Shown: in pieces, positions 1 through 8,227 of the stretch
How the letters are laid out: every line of letters starts with the position of its first letter
How positions within the stretch are numbered: position 1 is the first letter of the stretch
Assembly: GCA_023700805.1 (NCBI GenBank)
Contig: JAMPYF010000041.1
Span: 1-37,163, forward strand
Length of the DNA stretch: 37,163 nt
Source: Sulfuritalea sp.
Lineage (GTDB): Bacteria; Pseudomonadota; Gammaproteobacteria; Burkholderiales; Rhodocyclaceae
Direction: 5' to 3'
Notes under the pieces: model-generated
Databases searched by the model: none
Told to the model about the DNA's origin: nothing
The model's input: only the letters and a program-made list of their open reading frames with translations
Translations under genes and position numbers: made by a program

Positions 1-237
1 GGGCTGGGGGATAAGTCGTTCGTTGGTCTGCCGCCGGGCCGCCCCAAGGCAGACCCGTCAAAAGCCCGCGAGCGCAGCGAGCCGTGGTCACCCCTTCTCC
101 TGGAGAAGGGGCTGGGGGATAAGTCGTTCGTTGGTCTGCCGCCGGGCCGCCCCAAGGCAGACCCGTCAAAAGCCCGCGAGCGCAGCGAGCCGTGGTCACC
201 CCTTCTCCTGGAGAAGGGGCTGGGGGATAAGTCGTTC
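1..237. repeat. 108-bp tandem repeat, two full copies plus a partial third
   Basis: Copy 1 is 1-108, copy 2 is 109-216, and a partial third copy (217-237) runs into the padR stop codon. The copies look identical apart from the last bases of the partial one. Each unit holds a CCGCCGGGCCGCCCCAAGG block, a GAGCGCAGCGAGCC block and a CCCCTTCTCC/GGAGAAGGGG hairpin followed by TGGGGGATAAG. Related blocks occur at 9611-9704, 10201-10305 and 11471-11519. The array may continue beyond the window start. An open frame through it is spurious: 108 is a multiple of three, so the repeat stays open by itself. Confidence 0.95.
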
Positions 238-772
238 ATTGTTTGAAGCTGCGCAGCAGGCCCAGCGCCTCCTCGCACCATTCCAGCCAGCCCTGCTCGA
301 AGCGGATGCCGCTTTTCAGGACCATGTATTGCAGGGCGCGCTGCGTATCCAGCACGCCGGCGAAGTCTCGGGTTTCGATCACGCGGTAGCAGGTCAGCCG
401 GTTGGCGTGGGCGGCTCGATGGTGTTCAAGCTCCGGGATCAGGCCCGCCGCGTCGCCGAATGCCGCGCCGCGCAGCTTGACCATCAGGATGTCGCGTACG
501 CCTTCCGGTTCGGTCGGCTCGGCCAGCCAGCGCGCGAGTTCGTCGCGTCCCGTCGCGGTGACCGAATACTCCTTGCGGTCGGGCGCCGTCTCGCCGGGCT
601 GGACCTCGGCATCGACCCAGCCGGCCTCCTCCATGCGCGACAGCACGCGGTAGATCTGCTGGTGCGTGGCATGCCAGAAATAGCCGATCGAGCGATCGAA
701 GCGGCGCGCCAGTTCGTAACCGGAACTGGGCTTTTCGAGCAGGGAAACCAGCAGGGCATGGTCGAGCGACAT
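236..772 (-). CDS. PadR family transcriptional regulator
   Basis: This 178-residue protein is a PadR-type repressor that probably responds to a small molecule. The N-terminal winged helix (about residues 3-85) carries the family pattern: LLxxPSSGYELARRFD, then IYRVLSRMEEAGWVDAE, then RKEYSVTATGRDEL. The C-terminal part (about 90-178) is the PadR_C/Vir-like helical dimerisation domain. The ATG at 772 is chosen because it begins right at the winged helix; an upstream ATG at 895 would translate through the operator palindrome and the flanking repeat. No Shine-Dalgarno is visible before the ATG. The gene lies downstream of psiF on the same strand but is separated from it by a terminator and a repeat. 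The regulon and ligand cannot be told from the sequence. Confidence 0.9.
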   Translation of the reverse strand: MSLDHALLVSLLEKPSSGYELARRFDRSIGYFWHATHQQIYRVLSRMEEAGWVDAEVQPGETAPDRKEYSVTATGRDELARWLAEPTEPEGVRDILMVKLRGAAFGDAAGLIPELEHHRAAHANRLTCYRVIETRDFAGVLDTQRALQYMVLKSGIRFEQGWLEWCEEALGLLRSFKQ

Positions 773-779
773 GCCGCGC

Positions 780-808
780 AAGATACTATGCAACGAATTG
801 CAATGCAA
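780..808 (-). promoter_or_regulatory. candidate padR promoter
   Basis: Reading the minus strand, TTGCAT (808-803) is followed after 17 bp by TATCTT (785-780). Transcription would start close to base 773, almost on the padR ATG (772), so the mRNA would be leaderless or nearly so, which agrees with the lack of a ribosome binding site. The operator palindrome overlaps both elements. Confidence 0.45.
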
Positions 809-820
809 CCCATTGCATAG
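786..820. promoter_or_regulatory. palindromic operator, probably for PadR autoregulation
   Basis: Perfect 8-bp arms CTATGCAA (786-793) and TTGCATAG (813-820) enclose a second inner palindrome TTGCAATGCAA (798-808), so four ATGCAA/TTGCAT-like half-sites are stacked within 35 bp. The site is 14-48 bases upstream of the padR start and covers its candidate promoter. PadR proteins commonly repress their own gene through such inverted repeats; that this PadR binds here is inference. Confidence 0.7.
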
Positions 821-850
821 GGGTGTGGCGAATTCTGGCCTTGCGACAAG

Positions 851-872
851 AGTCGGCGTTGGCACGATGGCG
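851..872 (+). repeat. diverged copy of the 22-bp dispersed motif
   Basis: AGTCGGCGTTGG then CACGATGGCG aligns without gaps to the 22-bp motif found elsewhere in the window, with five mismatches, and is preceded by CAAG as in the best copies. It lies just upstream of the padR operator. Tentative because of the divergence. Confidence 0.35.
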
Positions 873-877
873 GTGCA

Positions 878-953
878 CCGGGATGGCGGCCCCATCCTTC
901 CGGACGGGGAAATATCGCTGGGATACCGTCTCCATCCTTCCGAATGGAGACAT
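878..953 (-). repeat. two-unit hairpin repeat, same family as 25412-25489
   Basis: Read on the minus strand from 953, the segment has two units of about 38 bp, each of the form ATGTCYCCATYCGGA, GGATGGAGACGGTATCCC, GATA. The same unit occurs as a tandem pair at 25412-25489. Here the copies are more diverged from each other than there. The element directly follows the psiF terminator. Confidence 0.75.
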
Positions 954-980
954 AAAAAAGCCGGCCCCGCGGGGCCGGCT
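954..980 (-). terminator. rho-independent terminator of the PsiF-repeat gene
   Basis: A perfect 22-bp palindrome (959-980; half-site AGCCGGCCCCG) is followed on the minus strand by a run of T (complement of A954-A959). It starts 22 bases after the psiF stop codon. Strong GC stem plus T-tract is the standard intrinsic terminator form. Confidence 0.93.
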
Positions 981-1001
981 TTCGGTTCCGGATGCGGCGT
1001 C

Positions 1002-1415
1002 TTACTTGGCGGCCTTGGCGTCGGCTTCGCATTTCTTCATGAACGTCGCCTTGGCGGCGCCGGCGAGCGGCTTGCCTTCCTTGCTGACCGCCTTTTCGGC
1101 ACAGCCCGAGGTCTTGGCGGCGGGCTTGGCAGCGTCGGCCGGCTTGCCCGCGCCCAGGCACTTCTTGATCGAAGCAGCCTTGGCGGCGCCGTGCAGGGGC
1201 TTGCCGTCCTTGCTCACCGCCTTGGCTTCGCAATCGCTGGCAGCAGCCGGCGCCGGCTTGGCGACTGCGGCAGCTTCGGCAGCCTTCGCCGGCTCGGCGG
1301 CCTTGGCCGGGGCCGCGGCAGCAGCGGGAGCCTTGGCTGGAGCGGCAGGGGTCTGGGCCAGCGCGACATTGGCGGCGAACAATGCGGCAATGGCGACGGC
1401 GAACAGTTTATGCAT
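1002..1415 (-). CDS. PsiF-repeat secreted protein
   Basis: This 137-residue protein has a signal peptide (MHKLFAVAIAALFAANVALA, cleavage after about residue 20), then an Ala/Pro/Lys-rich linker (22-60), then two copies of the PsiF repeat (62-86 and 105-129). Each repeat runs from Cys to Cys (C62-C86, C105-C129) with the pattern CxxKAVSKxGKPLxGAAKA and KKC. PsiF-type proteins were named for phosphate-starvation induction in enterobacteria; their function is unknown. The two Cys pairs probably form periplasmic disulfides. It is a single-gene unit with its own terminator. The Ala-rich linker makes the opposite strand look open, but signal peptide and repeats settle the strand. Confidence 0.88.
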   Translation of the reverse strand: MHKLFAVAIAALFAANVALAQTPAAPAKAPAAAAAPAKAAEPAKAAEAAAVAKPAPAAASDCEAKAVSKDGKPLHGAAKAASIKKCLGAGKPADAAKPAAKTSGCAEKAVSKEGKPLAGAAKATFMKKCEADAKAAK

Positions 1416-1478
1416 GGTAAGTCTCCCTATTCATGTGGGCGGCGAAATGCCGTGCCCATCTAACGCAGGCAGGCGGCC

Positions 1479-2432
1479 TTAGTTGACCGGGTCCTGGCCG
1501 CCGTCGGCCCGCAGCGCGGCTTCCTGGCGCTCGACGAATTCCTGCATGCTGTCGATGCCGCGCAGTTTCAGCACCGTGGCGCGCACGGCAGCTTCCAGCA
1601 GCACGGCAAGGTTGCGGCCGGCAGCGACCGGCAGGGTGACGCGGCGGATCGGCACGCCGAGTATGGTCTCGGTCTGCGCATCGAGCGGCAGGCGGGCGGC
1701 TTCCGGCACGCCGGGCGTCGGCTTCTGCAGATGGACGATGAGCTTGAGGCGCATCTTGCGGCGGCAGGCGGTTTCGCCGAACACGGTACGGATGTTGAGC
1801 AGGCCGAGTCCGCGCACTTCGAGGAAGTCCTTGAGCAGTTCCGGGCAGCGGCCTTCGAGCGTATCCGAACCGATGCGCGAGACGTCGACCACGTCGTCGG
1901 CGACCAGGCCGTGACCGCGCGAAATCAGTTCCAGGCCGAGTTCGCTCTTGCCGACGCCGGAGTCGCCGGTGATCAGTACGCCCATGCCCAGCACGTCGAG
2001 GAAGACGCCGTGCAGGGTGCCGGTTTCGGCCAGTTGGCGCGATACAAAGGCGCGCAGGGTATCGATGACGAAGGCCGAGGACAGCGGGGTCTGCAGCAGC
2101 GGCGTGCCCGAGGCCTCGCAACCGCTGCGCACGCCGTCGTCGATCGCGCAGCCGTCGGCCACGATGATGGCGGGCGGCTTGGCGTTGTAGATTTCCTGCA
2201 TGTGATGGGCGACTTTTTCCGGTGCGTGGCGGGCCGACCAGGCCACTTCGGGCGTGCCGATCACCTGCAGGCGTTCCGGGTGCATCAGATTGAGGTGGCC
2301 GATCAAGTCGGCCGGTGACACCACATGCTCCGTGGTGCATATCGCGCGCGTCATTGGGCCGCTGACCCACGAGAGCTGGAGCCGCTCGCGGTTACGTTCG
2401 TACAGCTGGGAAACGACTAATTGGCGTGCCAA
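1479..2432 (-). CDS. hprK: HPr kinase/phosphorylase
   Basis: HprK phosphorylates a serine on HPr or HPr-like (NPr) protein with ATP and can reverse this by phosphorolysis. The 317-residue length is usual. Visible marks are the N-terminal domain starting VSQLYERNRERLQLSW, the P-loop GDSGVGKS (156-163), HGLVADD (174-180) and the family signature EVRGLGLLNI (205-214). The start at 2432 overlaps the ptsN stop by 16 bases and puts the conserved N-terminus in place. As in other proteobacteria it is linked to ptsN and rpoN, where the incomplete PTS is regulatory rather than for sugar uptake. HPr, EI and rapZ are not in this window; the next gene downstream is psiF instead. Confidence 0.96.
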   Translation of the reverse strand: MARQLVVSQLYERNRERLQLSWVSGPMTRAICTTEHVVSPADLIGHLNLMHPERLQVIGTPEVAWSARHAPEKVAHHMQEIYNAKPPAIIVADGCAIDDGVRSGCEASGTPLLQTPLSSAFVIDTLRAFVSRQLAETGTLHGVFLDVLGMGVLITGDSGVGKSELGLELISRGHGLVADDVVDVSRIGSDTLEGRCPELLKDFLEVRGLGLLNIRTVFGETACRRKMRLKLIVHLQKPTPGVPEAARLPLDAQTETILGVPIRRVTLPVAAGRNLAVLLEAAVRATVLKLRGIDSMQEFVERQEAALRADGGQDPVN

Positions 2433-2875
2433 TTGGCAAAAAGGCCGTGCAATGCCGCGCTGTCGGCGGCCGTGGCGAGTTGTTCGCGAAAAGCCCGGTC
2501 GGAGAACATCTGCGCCAGTTCGGAGAGCAGCTGCAGATGGTGCTCGTTGGCCGCTTCGGGCACCAGCAGCACGAAGACCAGGCCGACCGGCTTGCCGTCC
2601 GGCGCATCGAACTGCACCGGCGAGTCGAGGCGGACAAAGGCACCGAGTGGGGCCTTGAGACCCTTGATGCGCCCGTGGGGAATCGCGATACCCTGGCCGA
2701 GGCCGGTCGAACCCAGCTTTTCGCGCGCGAACAGGGCGTCGTAGACCGTGCTGCGGGCGACGCCGTGATGATTCTCAAAAAGAATACCGACCTGCTCGAA
2801 TACGCGCTTCTTGCTGCTGGCGTCGAGGTTTGCCACCACGTTGTCGAGTGGCAGCAGGCTGGCGATCTGATTCAT
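2417..2875 (-). CDS. ptsN: PTS IIA-like nitrogen regulatory protein PtsN (EIIA-Ntr)
   Basis: This 152-residue cytoplasmic phosphocarrier is the end point of the nitrogen PTS (EI-Ntr to NPr to EIIA-Ntr). The active His is H67 in GIAIPHGR, and the MNQIASLLPLDNVV N-terminus and length match PtsN. The ATG at 2875 is used because the longer frame to 2962 adds a non-conserved leader. The gene overlaps hprK by 16 bases, so the two are probably translationally coupled. It is 138 bases after hpf, the largest gap in this cluster, and may have its own promoter there. Confidence 0.95.
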   Translation of the reverse strand: MNQIASLLPLDNVVANLDASSKKRVFEQVGILFENHHGVARSTVYDALFAREKLGSTGLGQGIAIPHGRIKGLKAPLGAFVRLDSPVQFDAPDGKPVGLVFVLLVPEAANEHHLQLLSELAQMFSDRAFREQLATAADSAALHGLFANWHAN

Positions 2876-2918
2876 GGTGGAAGCAATTCGGCGATGGGCG
2901 AAGGTTGCGGCGGCGCGC

Positions 2919-2947
2919 AGTATAACGCTATCCGGCGGATACCGTTC
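2919..2947 (-). promoter_or_regulatory. weak candidate promoter for ptsN-hprK
   Basis: On the minus strand TATACT (2924-2919) is a good -10 element, but the hexamer 17 bp upstream (GAACGG, 2947-2942) is a poor -35. The rest of the 138-base hpf-ptsN gap shows only GC-rich inverted sequence and no terminator with a T-run. Confidence 0.3.
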
Positions 2948-3013
2948 CCGGCGCGGCCGCACCGGGACATAACACGCTGCCGCGGCCGGTTCGCCCAGCT
3001 TGCCGCTACGGGC

Positions 3014-3328
3014 CTATTCGACCTGCGGGCGCTTGTCGTGGTTGTGGTTGGAGACTTTTTCCTTGTGCTTGACCACCTGGCGGTCGAGCTTGTCGGCTAC
3101 CAGGTCGATGGCGGCGTAGAGATCGTTGTCGATGGCATCGGCGAAGATGTCCTTGCCTTTGACGTGCAGCGTGACTTCCGCTTTTTGCTGCAGTTTTTCA
3201 ACCGACAGGATGACATGCGAACTGGTCACTTGATCGAAATGCCGCAGTACTCGATCGAGTTTGCCCGTGACGTATTCGCGAATGGCCGGAGTGACTTCGA
3301 TGTGGTGGCCGGTAATGTTGAGATTCAT
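3014..3328 (-). CDS. hpf: ribosome hibernation-promoting factor (HPF/RaiA family, short form)
   Basis: This 104-residue protein binds the 30S subunit and stabilises inactive ribosome dimers in stationary phase. The frame MNLNITGHHIEVTPAIREYV, then KLDRVLRHFD, then VEKLQQKAEVTLHVKGKDIFA, then DLYAAIDLVADKLDRQVVKHKEK is the beta-alpha-beta fold of short HPF, with a His/Lys-rich tail (about 88-100). It starts at ATG 3328 behind a strong AAGGAG site. Its place directly after rpoN is the classic proteobacterial order. Confidence 0.96.
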   Translation of the reverse strand: MNLNITGHHIEVTPAIREYVTGKLDRVLRHFDQVTSSHVILSVEKLQQKAEVTLHVKGKDIFADAIDNDLYAAIDLVADKLDRQVVKHKEKVSNHNHDKRPQVE

Positions 3329-3354
3329 GATGTCTCCTTGTCAGAAGTATTTTC

Positions 3355-4806
3355 TCAGAGAACTTTCCTGAGGTTGACCGGCGGGATATTGAGCAGTTCG
3401 CGGTACTTCGCTACGGTGCGACGCGCCACGACGATGCCCTGCTCGCCGAGGATTTCCGCAAGACGGGCGTCCGAGAGCGGCTTCTTGCCGTCCTCGGCGC
3501 CGACCAATTGCTTGATCAGCGCCCGTATTGCGGTGGAGGAGGCCGCGCCGCCGGTATCGGTGGCGACGTGGCTGCCAAAAAAGTATTTGAGTTCGTAGAT
3601 GCCGCGCGGACTCGCCAGGTATTTCTGGGTCGTCACGCGCGAAATGGTCGATTCATGAAGGCTGACGGTTTCCGCGATCTCGCGCAGGGTCAGCGGCCGC
3701 ATTGCCACTTCGCCGTGGTCGAAGAAGGCCCGCTGGCGGTCGACAATGGCCTGCGACACCCTCAGGATCGTGTCGAAACGCTGCTGCACGTTCTTGATCA
3801 GCCACTTGGCTTCCTGCAACTGGCTGGCCAGTCCGACCGAGGACGCGTTGCCGCCGCGGTGGCGCTGCAGGATGTCGGCATAGAGGCGGTTGATGCGCAG
3901 GCGCGGCATGGCCTCGCGGTTGAGGCTGACGACCCAGCGATCCTGCAGCTTTTTCACCGCCACGTCCGGCACCACGTAGCGCGTATCGATCGGCGCATAT
4001 TGCGCGCCGGGACGCGGATTGAGGGAGCGGATCAGGGTTTGCGCTTCGCGCAGCTCGTCGTCGCCGCAGCCCAGGGATTTCTTGATGCGTGCGAAATCGC
4101 GCGCGGCCAACTGCTCGAGGTGCTTGTCGACGATGGCCAGCGCCAATTGGCGCTCGGCGGATTCCGGCAGGAACTTCAGTTGCAGGGCCAGGCATTCCTG
4201 CGCGCTGCGCGCGCCGATGCCCGGCGGATCGAGGTTCTGCAGATGGCGCAGGGCGATGCCGAGCTCTTCCAGCAGGGCTTCGCGCACTTCGTCGTCTTCG
4301 GTGACCAGCAGATCGATCAGCTCGTCCAGCGGCTGGGTCAGGTAGCCGTCGTCGTTCAGGGCTTCGATCAGGAAGCCGACCAGGGCCCGTTCGCGATCGG
4401 GCAACTGGGTCATCGCCACCTGGGTCGCCAGATGTTCGCGCAAGGAGCTTGAACTGGCCTGGGATTCGCCGCTGTCGAGATCGTCGTCGTTTGGATCGCG
4501 CTGGCCATGGCTGCCGGAAAAGTCCATGCCCCAGCCTTCGTCGTCGCCGCCCCGCGGTTCCTGGCGTTCGTCGCTTTCGGTCGGCGTCACGGTTTGCGGC
4601 GTCGCCAGCCCATCGCCTGTGGCAGCGAGGCTGAATGCAGCCGGTTCGCCGGGATCGTCGCGTTCGAGCAGGGGATTTTCCTGCAAAGCCTGGTCGATCT
4701 CGGCATTCAACTCCAGAGTCGACAACTGCAGCAGCCGGATCGACTGCTGCAACTGCGGCGTCAGGGCCAAGTGCTGCGACAGCCTGAGCTGGAGTCCTTG
4801 TTTCAT
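3355..4806 (-). CDS. rpoN: RNA polymerase sigma-54 factor RpoN
   Basis: This 483-residue factor directs RNA polymerase to -24/-12 promoters and needs enhancer-binding ATPases. The N-terminal activator-interacting region ([29 protein letters not shown]) is complete, an acidic linker follows (about 50-120), then the core-binding domain. The C-terminus holds the DNA-binding helix-turn-helix and the RpoN box ARRTVAKYRE (about 461-470). ATG 4806 overlaps the lptB stop as TGATG; a GTG one codon upstream is possible but less likely. Its regulon may include nitrogen, motility or surface genes, but no clear -24/-12 promoter was recognised in this window. Confidence 0.97.
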   Translation of the reverse strand: MKQGLQLRLSQHLALTPQLQQSIRLLQLSTLELNAEIDQALQENPLLERDDPGEPAAFSLAATGDGLATPQTVTPTESDERQEPRGGDDEGWGMDFSGSHGQRDPNDDDLDSGESQASSSSLREHLATQVAMTQLPDRERALVGFLIEALNDDGYLTQPLDELIDLLVTEDDEVREALLEELGIALRHLQNLDPPGIGARSAQECLALQLKFLPESAERQLALAIVDKHLEQLAARDFARIKKSLGCGDDELREAQTLIRSLNPRPGAQYAPIDTRYVVPDVAVKKLQDRWVVSLNREAMPRLRINRLYADILQRHRGGNASSVGLASQLQEAKWLIKNVQQRFDTILRVSQAIVDRQRAFFDHGEVAMRPLTLREIAETVSLHESTISRVTTQKYLASPRGIYELKYFFGSHVATDTGGAASSTAIRALIKQLVGAEDGKKPLSDARLAEILGEQGIVVARRTVAKYRELLNIPPVNLRKVL

Positions 4807-5618
4807 CACATTCTGAAGTGCTCGCCGAGATAAACCCGGCGCACACTTTCATTATCGACGATCTCGGCCGGCTGTCCAGCAGCGAGCACTTCGCCGGCGT
4901 TGATGATGGTGGCGCGATCGCAGATGCCCAGGGTTTCGCGCACGTTGTGATCGGTGATCAATACGCCGATGCCGCTTTCCTTCAGATAGCGGATGATCTT
5001 CTGGATGTCGATCACGGCGATCGGGTCGACGCCGGCAAAGGGTTCGTCGAGCAGGATGAAGCGCGGGCTGGTCGCCAGCGCGCGGGCGATCTCGACGCGG
5101 CGGCGTTCGCCGCCCGAGAGCGAGGCCGCAAGGTTCTTGCGGATATGGGTGATGTGCAGTTCCTGCAGCAGGGTTTCTTCGCGCTCGTCGATCGCGGCAT
5201 CGTCGATATCCTGCAGTTCCAGCACGGCGCGCACGTTTTCCGACACCGTGAGTTTCCTGAACACCGAATTTTCCTGCGGCAGGTAGGACAGGCCCAGTTT
5301 GGCGCGCTGGTGGATCGGCATGTGGGTCAGGCGCAGTTTCTCCTCCCCGCTTTCGATGCGGATCTCGCCGCCATCGGCGGCGACCAGGCCGACGATCATG
5401 TAGAAGCAGGTGGTCTTGCCGGCGCCGTTGGGCCCGAGCAGGCCCACCACTTCGCCGGCGGCGACCTCGAAGGAAACATCGGTGACCACGGTCTGCGACT
5501 TGTACTTCTTGCGCAGATTGTGGGCCGAGAGCGTGGCGACCGGAGTCGCTGCGACAGGCGGCCGCAAAGCTTCGCTGTCATAGCCGAGGGGGAGCTGGCC
5601 GGCGGCGTCGAACTTCAT
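4806..5618 (-). CDS. lptB: LPS export ABC transporter ATP-binding protein LptB
   Basis: LptB is the cytoplasmic ATPase of the LptB2FGC machine that pulls lipopolysaccharide from the inner membrane. In this 270-residue protein the Walker A motif GPNGAGKT is at 62-69, followed by a Q-loop (YLPQENSVF), the LptB-typical signature [15 protein letters not shown], Walker [13 protein letters not shown] and the H-switch TDHN. The first 27 residues are a non-conserved extension compared with usual LptB, which begins near [13 protein letters not shown]. No ATG, GTG or TTG offers a shorter start, so ATG 5618 (ATGA overlap with recX) is accepted. lptA and lptC, often directly upstream, are absent; recX takes their place. 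Confidence 0.95.
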   Translation of the reverse strand: MKFDAAGQLPLGYDSEALRPPVAATPVATLSAHNLRKKYKSQTVVTDVSFEVAAGEVVGLLGPNGAGKTTCFYMIVGLVAADGGEIRIESGEEKLRLTHMPIHQRAKLGLSYLPQENSVFRKLTVSENVRAVLELQDIDDAAIDEREETLLQELHITHIRKNLAASLSGGERRRVEIARALATSPRFILLDEPFAGVDPIAVIDIQKIIRYLKESGIGVLITDHNVRETLGICDRATIINAGEVLAAGQPAEIVDNESVRRVYLGEHFRM

Positions 5619-6064
5619 TCGCCTTCGGCCTCCAGCGGCTGCTTGAGCAAACGGCGCACGACGTCGCCGGCAAAGCCCCGGCTTTGCAGGAAGCGCGCCT
5701 GGCGCGCCCATTCCTTGGGATTGGCCGGCGCGGCGGAAAACTTGCGGCTCCAGGCGGCGCGGGCACGCTCGATCTCGTCGGGCAGGTCGGCCTGCGCCAG
5801 TTGCTCGTCGATCATCTCGGGCGCCACGCCCCGGGTCTTGAGCTGCTGACGCAGACGCGCGGTCCCCAGCCGCGAGGCATTGCCGCGCAAATAGCTTTCG
5901 GTGGTACGGCTGTCGGACTGCAATTGCGAGGACTCCATGTCTGCCAGTACCGCGTCGATCTCCTCCGGCGTGCCCAGCCCGGCCAGCTTGCGTGCCAATT
6001 CGGCGCGGGTATGCTCGCGCCGGGCCAGCAGCCTGATCGCCTGCTGGCGCAATTCATTCGACAT
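5615..6064 (-). CDS. recX: regulatory protein RecX
   Basis: RecX binds the groove of RecA filaments and caps their extension. This 149-residue protein is made of three-helix repeats as expected: [22 protein letters not shown], then [24 protein letters not shown], then [19 protein letters not shown]. It follows recA by 79 bases on the same strand, the usual arrangement, and its stop overlaps the lptB start by four bases, so lptB is coupled to it. The recA-recX gap shows no strong terminator. Confidence 0.94.
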   Translation of the reverse strand: MSNELRQQAIRLLARREHTRAELARKLAGLGTPEEIDAVLADMESSQLQSDSRTTESYLRGNASRLGTARLRQQLKTRGVAPEMIDEQLAQADLPDEIERARAAWSRKFSAAPANPKEWARQARFLQSRGFAGDVVRRLLKQPLEAEGE

Positions 6065-6143
6065 GGTGGCGACCGCGACAGGCGCGGCAAGAGCGGTTCG
6101 ACAAGATGCTTGCCCTCGGCGGATACTCGGTTAACTACCGCGC

Positions 6144-7169
<1,026 letters not shown>

Positions 7170-7238
7170 TAAATGCGTCCTTCAAAAGTTGATTCGATTA
7201 TGGCATGGATGGCACAGTTTTTGCGCTCTCCCGGTTTC

Positions 7239-7730
7239 TTATGCGGCATCGAGTCGGACCAGCAGGCCGCGCAGGGCGTGAAGCACCGCCTGACGGCGCA
7301 CCGCTTCGCGGTCGCCGGCAAAAACCGCGGTTTCCGCAACAGCCGTTTCGCCGACCCGACACCAGGCAAAGCATACGGTCCCCACTGGCTTACCAGGTGA
7401 GCCACCCGTGGGCCCGGCGATTCCGGTGATTGCCAATGAAATCATTGCCTTGGAGTTTTTCAGTGCGCCTGCCGCCATTTCGGCCGCGGTTTCCGGGCTC
7501 ACCGCGCCATGGCGATCCAGGGTTTCCTGGCGCACGCCGAGCAGCTCGACCTTGGCCGGGTTGGAGTAGGTCACGAAACCGCGCTCGAACCACGCCGAAC
7601 TGCCTGCTGTGTGAGTGATCACTTGGGCTGCCCAGCCTCCGGTGCAGGATTCGGCGGTCGCCAGCAAGAGTTGGCGCTGGCGACACGCCGCAGCCACCGA
7701 TTCAGACAGGGCGAGGAGTTCGGAATCCAT
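7239..7730 (-). CDS. pncC: nicotinamide-nucleotide amidohydrolase (CinA C-terminal domain)
   Basis: This 163-residue protein deamidates nicotinamide mononucleotide to nicotinate mononucleotide for NAD recycling. It is the stand-alone PncC form without the N-terminal MoeA-like domain of full CinA. The diagnostic LLATAESCTGGW, the segment GFVTYSNPAKVELLGV, VSPETAAEMAAGA and AITGIAGPTGGSPGKPVGTV are all present. It sits directly upstream of recA, the linkage that gave cinA its name in other bacteria. Start ATG 7730 overlaps the pgpA stop as TGATG. One copy of the 22-bp dispersed motif (7669-7690) lies in its 5-prime part and encodes CRQRQL just before the active-site segment. Confidence 0.94.
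   Translation of the reverse strand: MDSELLALSESVAAACRQRQLLLATAESCTGGWAAQVITHTAGSSAWFERGFVTYSNPAKVELLGVRQETLDRHGAVSPETAAEMAAGALKNSKAMISLAITGIAGPTGGSPGKPVGTVCFAWCRVGETAVAETAVFAGDREAVRRQAVLHALRGLLVRLDAA
7669..7690 (+). repeat. 22-bp dispersed motif, copy 1 (inside pncC)
   Basis: AGTTGGCGCTGG followed by CGACACGCCG, preceded by CAAG. It is antisense to pncC and read there as CRQRQL, a different frame from the copies in thiL and dsbD. Confidence 0.85.
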
Positions 7731-8227
7731 CAGAAGGGCAGGAAGGCCTTGAATACCGCAATGGTCAGCACCGTGTAGCCGGCGGCGATGACGTCGTCCA
7801 TCATCACGCCGAAGCCGTTCTTGATCCGGGTGTCGAAGAACCGGGCCGGTTCCGGCTTGACGATGTCGTAGAAGCGGAACCAGAGGAAGGCCGCGAGCTG
7901 CCAGAGCAGTTCCGGCGGCGTGAACATCAGCACCGCCCAGAAGGGCACGATCTCGTCCCAGACGATGGCGCCGTGATCGACCACGCCGAGCGCCCGGCCG
8001 GTGATCTGGCAGGCCGCGACGCCGACGGCAAAGGCCAGCAGCAGGAAGATCGCCAGCCCCAGGTCACTTTCCAGGTAGCCGCGCAGGAAGGGATAGGTCA
8101 GCCAGGCGAAGGCGGTGCCGGCCGTCCCCGGCGCGAAACGCGACAGCCCGCTGCCCATGCCGCAGGCGATGAAATGCGCCGGGTGGTGGAACAGGAACTT
8201 GAGCGGGGGCGGAGGGAGCTTGGCCAT
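7730..8227 (-). CDS. pgpA: phosphatidylglycerophosphatase A
   Basis: PgpA removes phosphate from phosphatidylglycerophosphate to give phosphatidylglycerol at the inner membrane. In this 165-residue protein the family marks are FIACGMGSGLSRFAPGTAGT near the N-terminus, hydrophobic spans (about 40-55, 60-75 and 140-160), IVWDEIVPFW and GFGVMMDDVIAAGY with its paired acidic residues. It is coupled at both ends: TAATG with thiL upstream and TGATG with pncC downstream. The thiL-pgpA pair is common in proteobacteria. Confidence 0.95.
   Translation of the reverse strand: MAKLPPPPLKFLFHHPAHFIACGMGSGLSRFAPGTAGTAFAWLTYPFLRGYLESDLGLAIFLLLAFAVGVAACQITGRALGVVDHGAIVWDEIVPFWAVLMFTPPELLWQLAAFLWFRFYDIVKPEPARFFDTRIKNGFGVMMDDVIAAGYTVLTIAVFKAFLPF

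Noticed and set aside
91..127. CRISPR-like array in the 1-237 repeats
   Set aside because: The 108-bp units are directly adjacent and identical throughout, with no unique spacers and no cas genes.
23..820. 265-residue open frame on the plus strand
   Set aside because: Its start lies in the tandem repeat and the rest is antisense to padR; it stays open because the repeat length is a multiple of three and the DNA is GC-rich.
2029..2050. Further copy of the 22-bp motif in hprK (AGTTGGCGC)
   Set aside because: Only the first nine bases match; it then diverges and fits the protein sequence SRQLAE, so it was not counted.
4140..4165. Further copy of the 22-bp motif in rpoN (ATTGGCGCTCGGCGG)
   Set aside because: Partial match without the TGGCG and CACGGCG parts; likely chance.
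7170..7238. LexA box upstream of recA
   Set aside because: No CTGT-N8-ACAG arrangement in this gap; single CTGT/ACAG pieces are chance matches.
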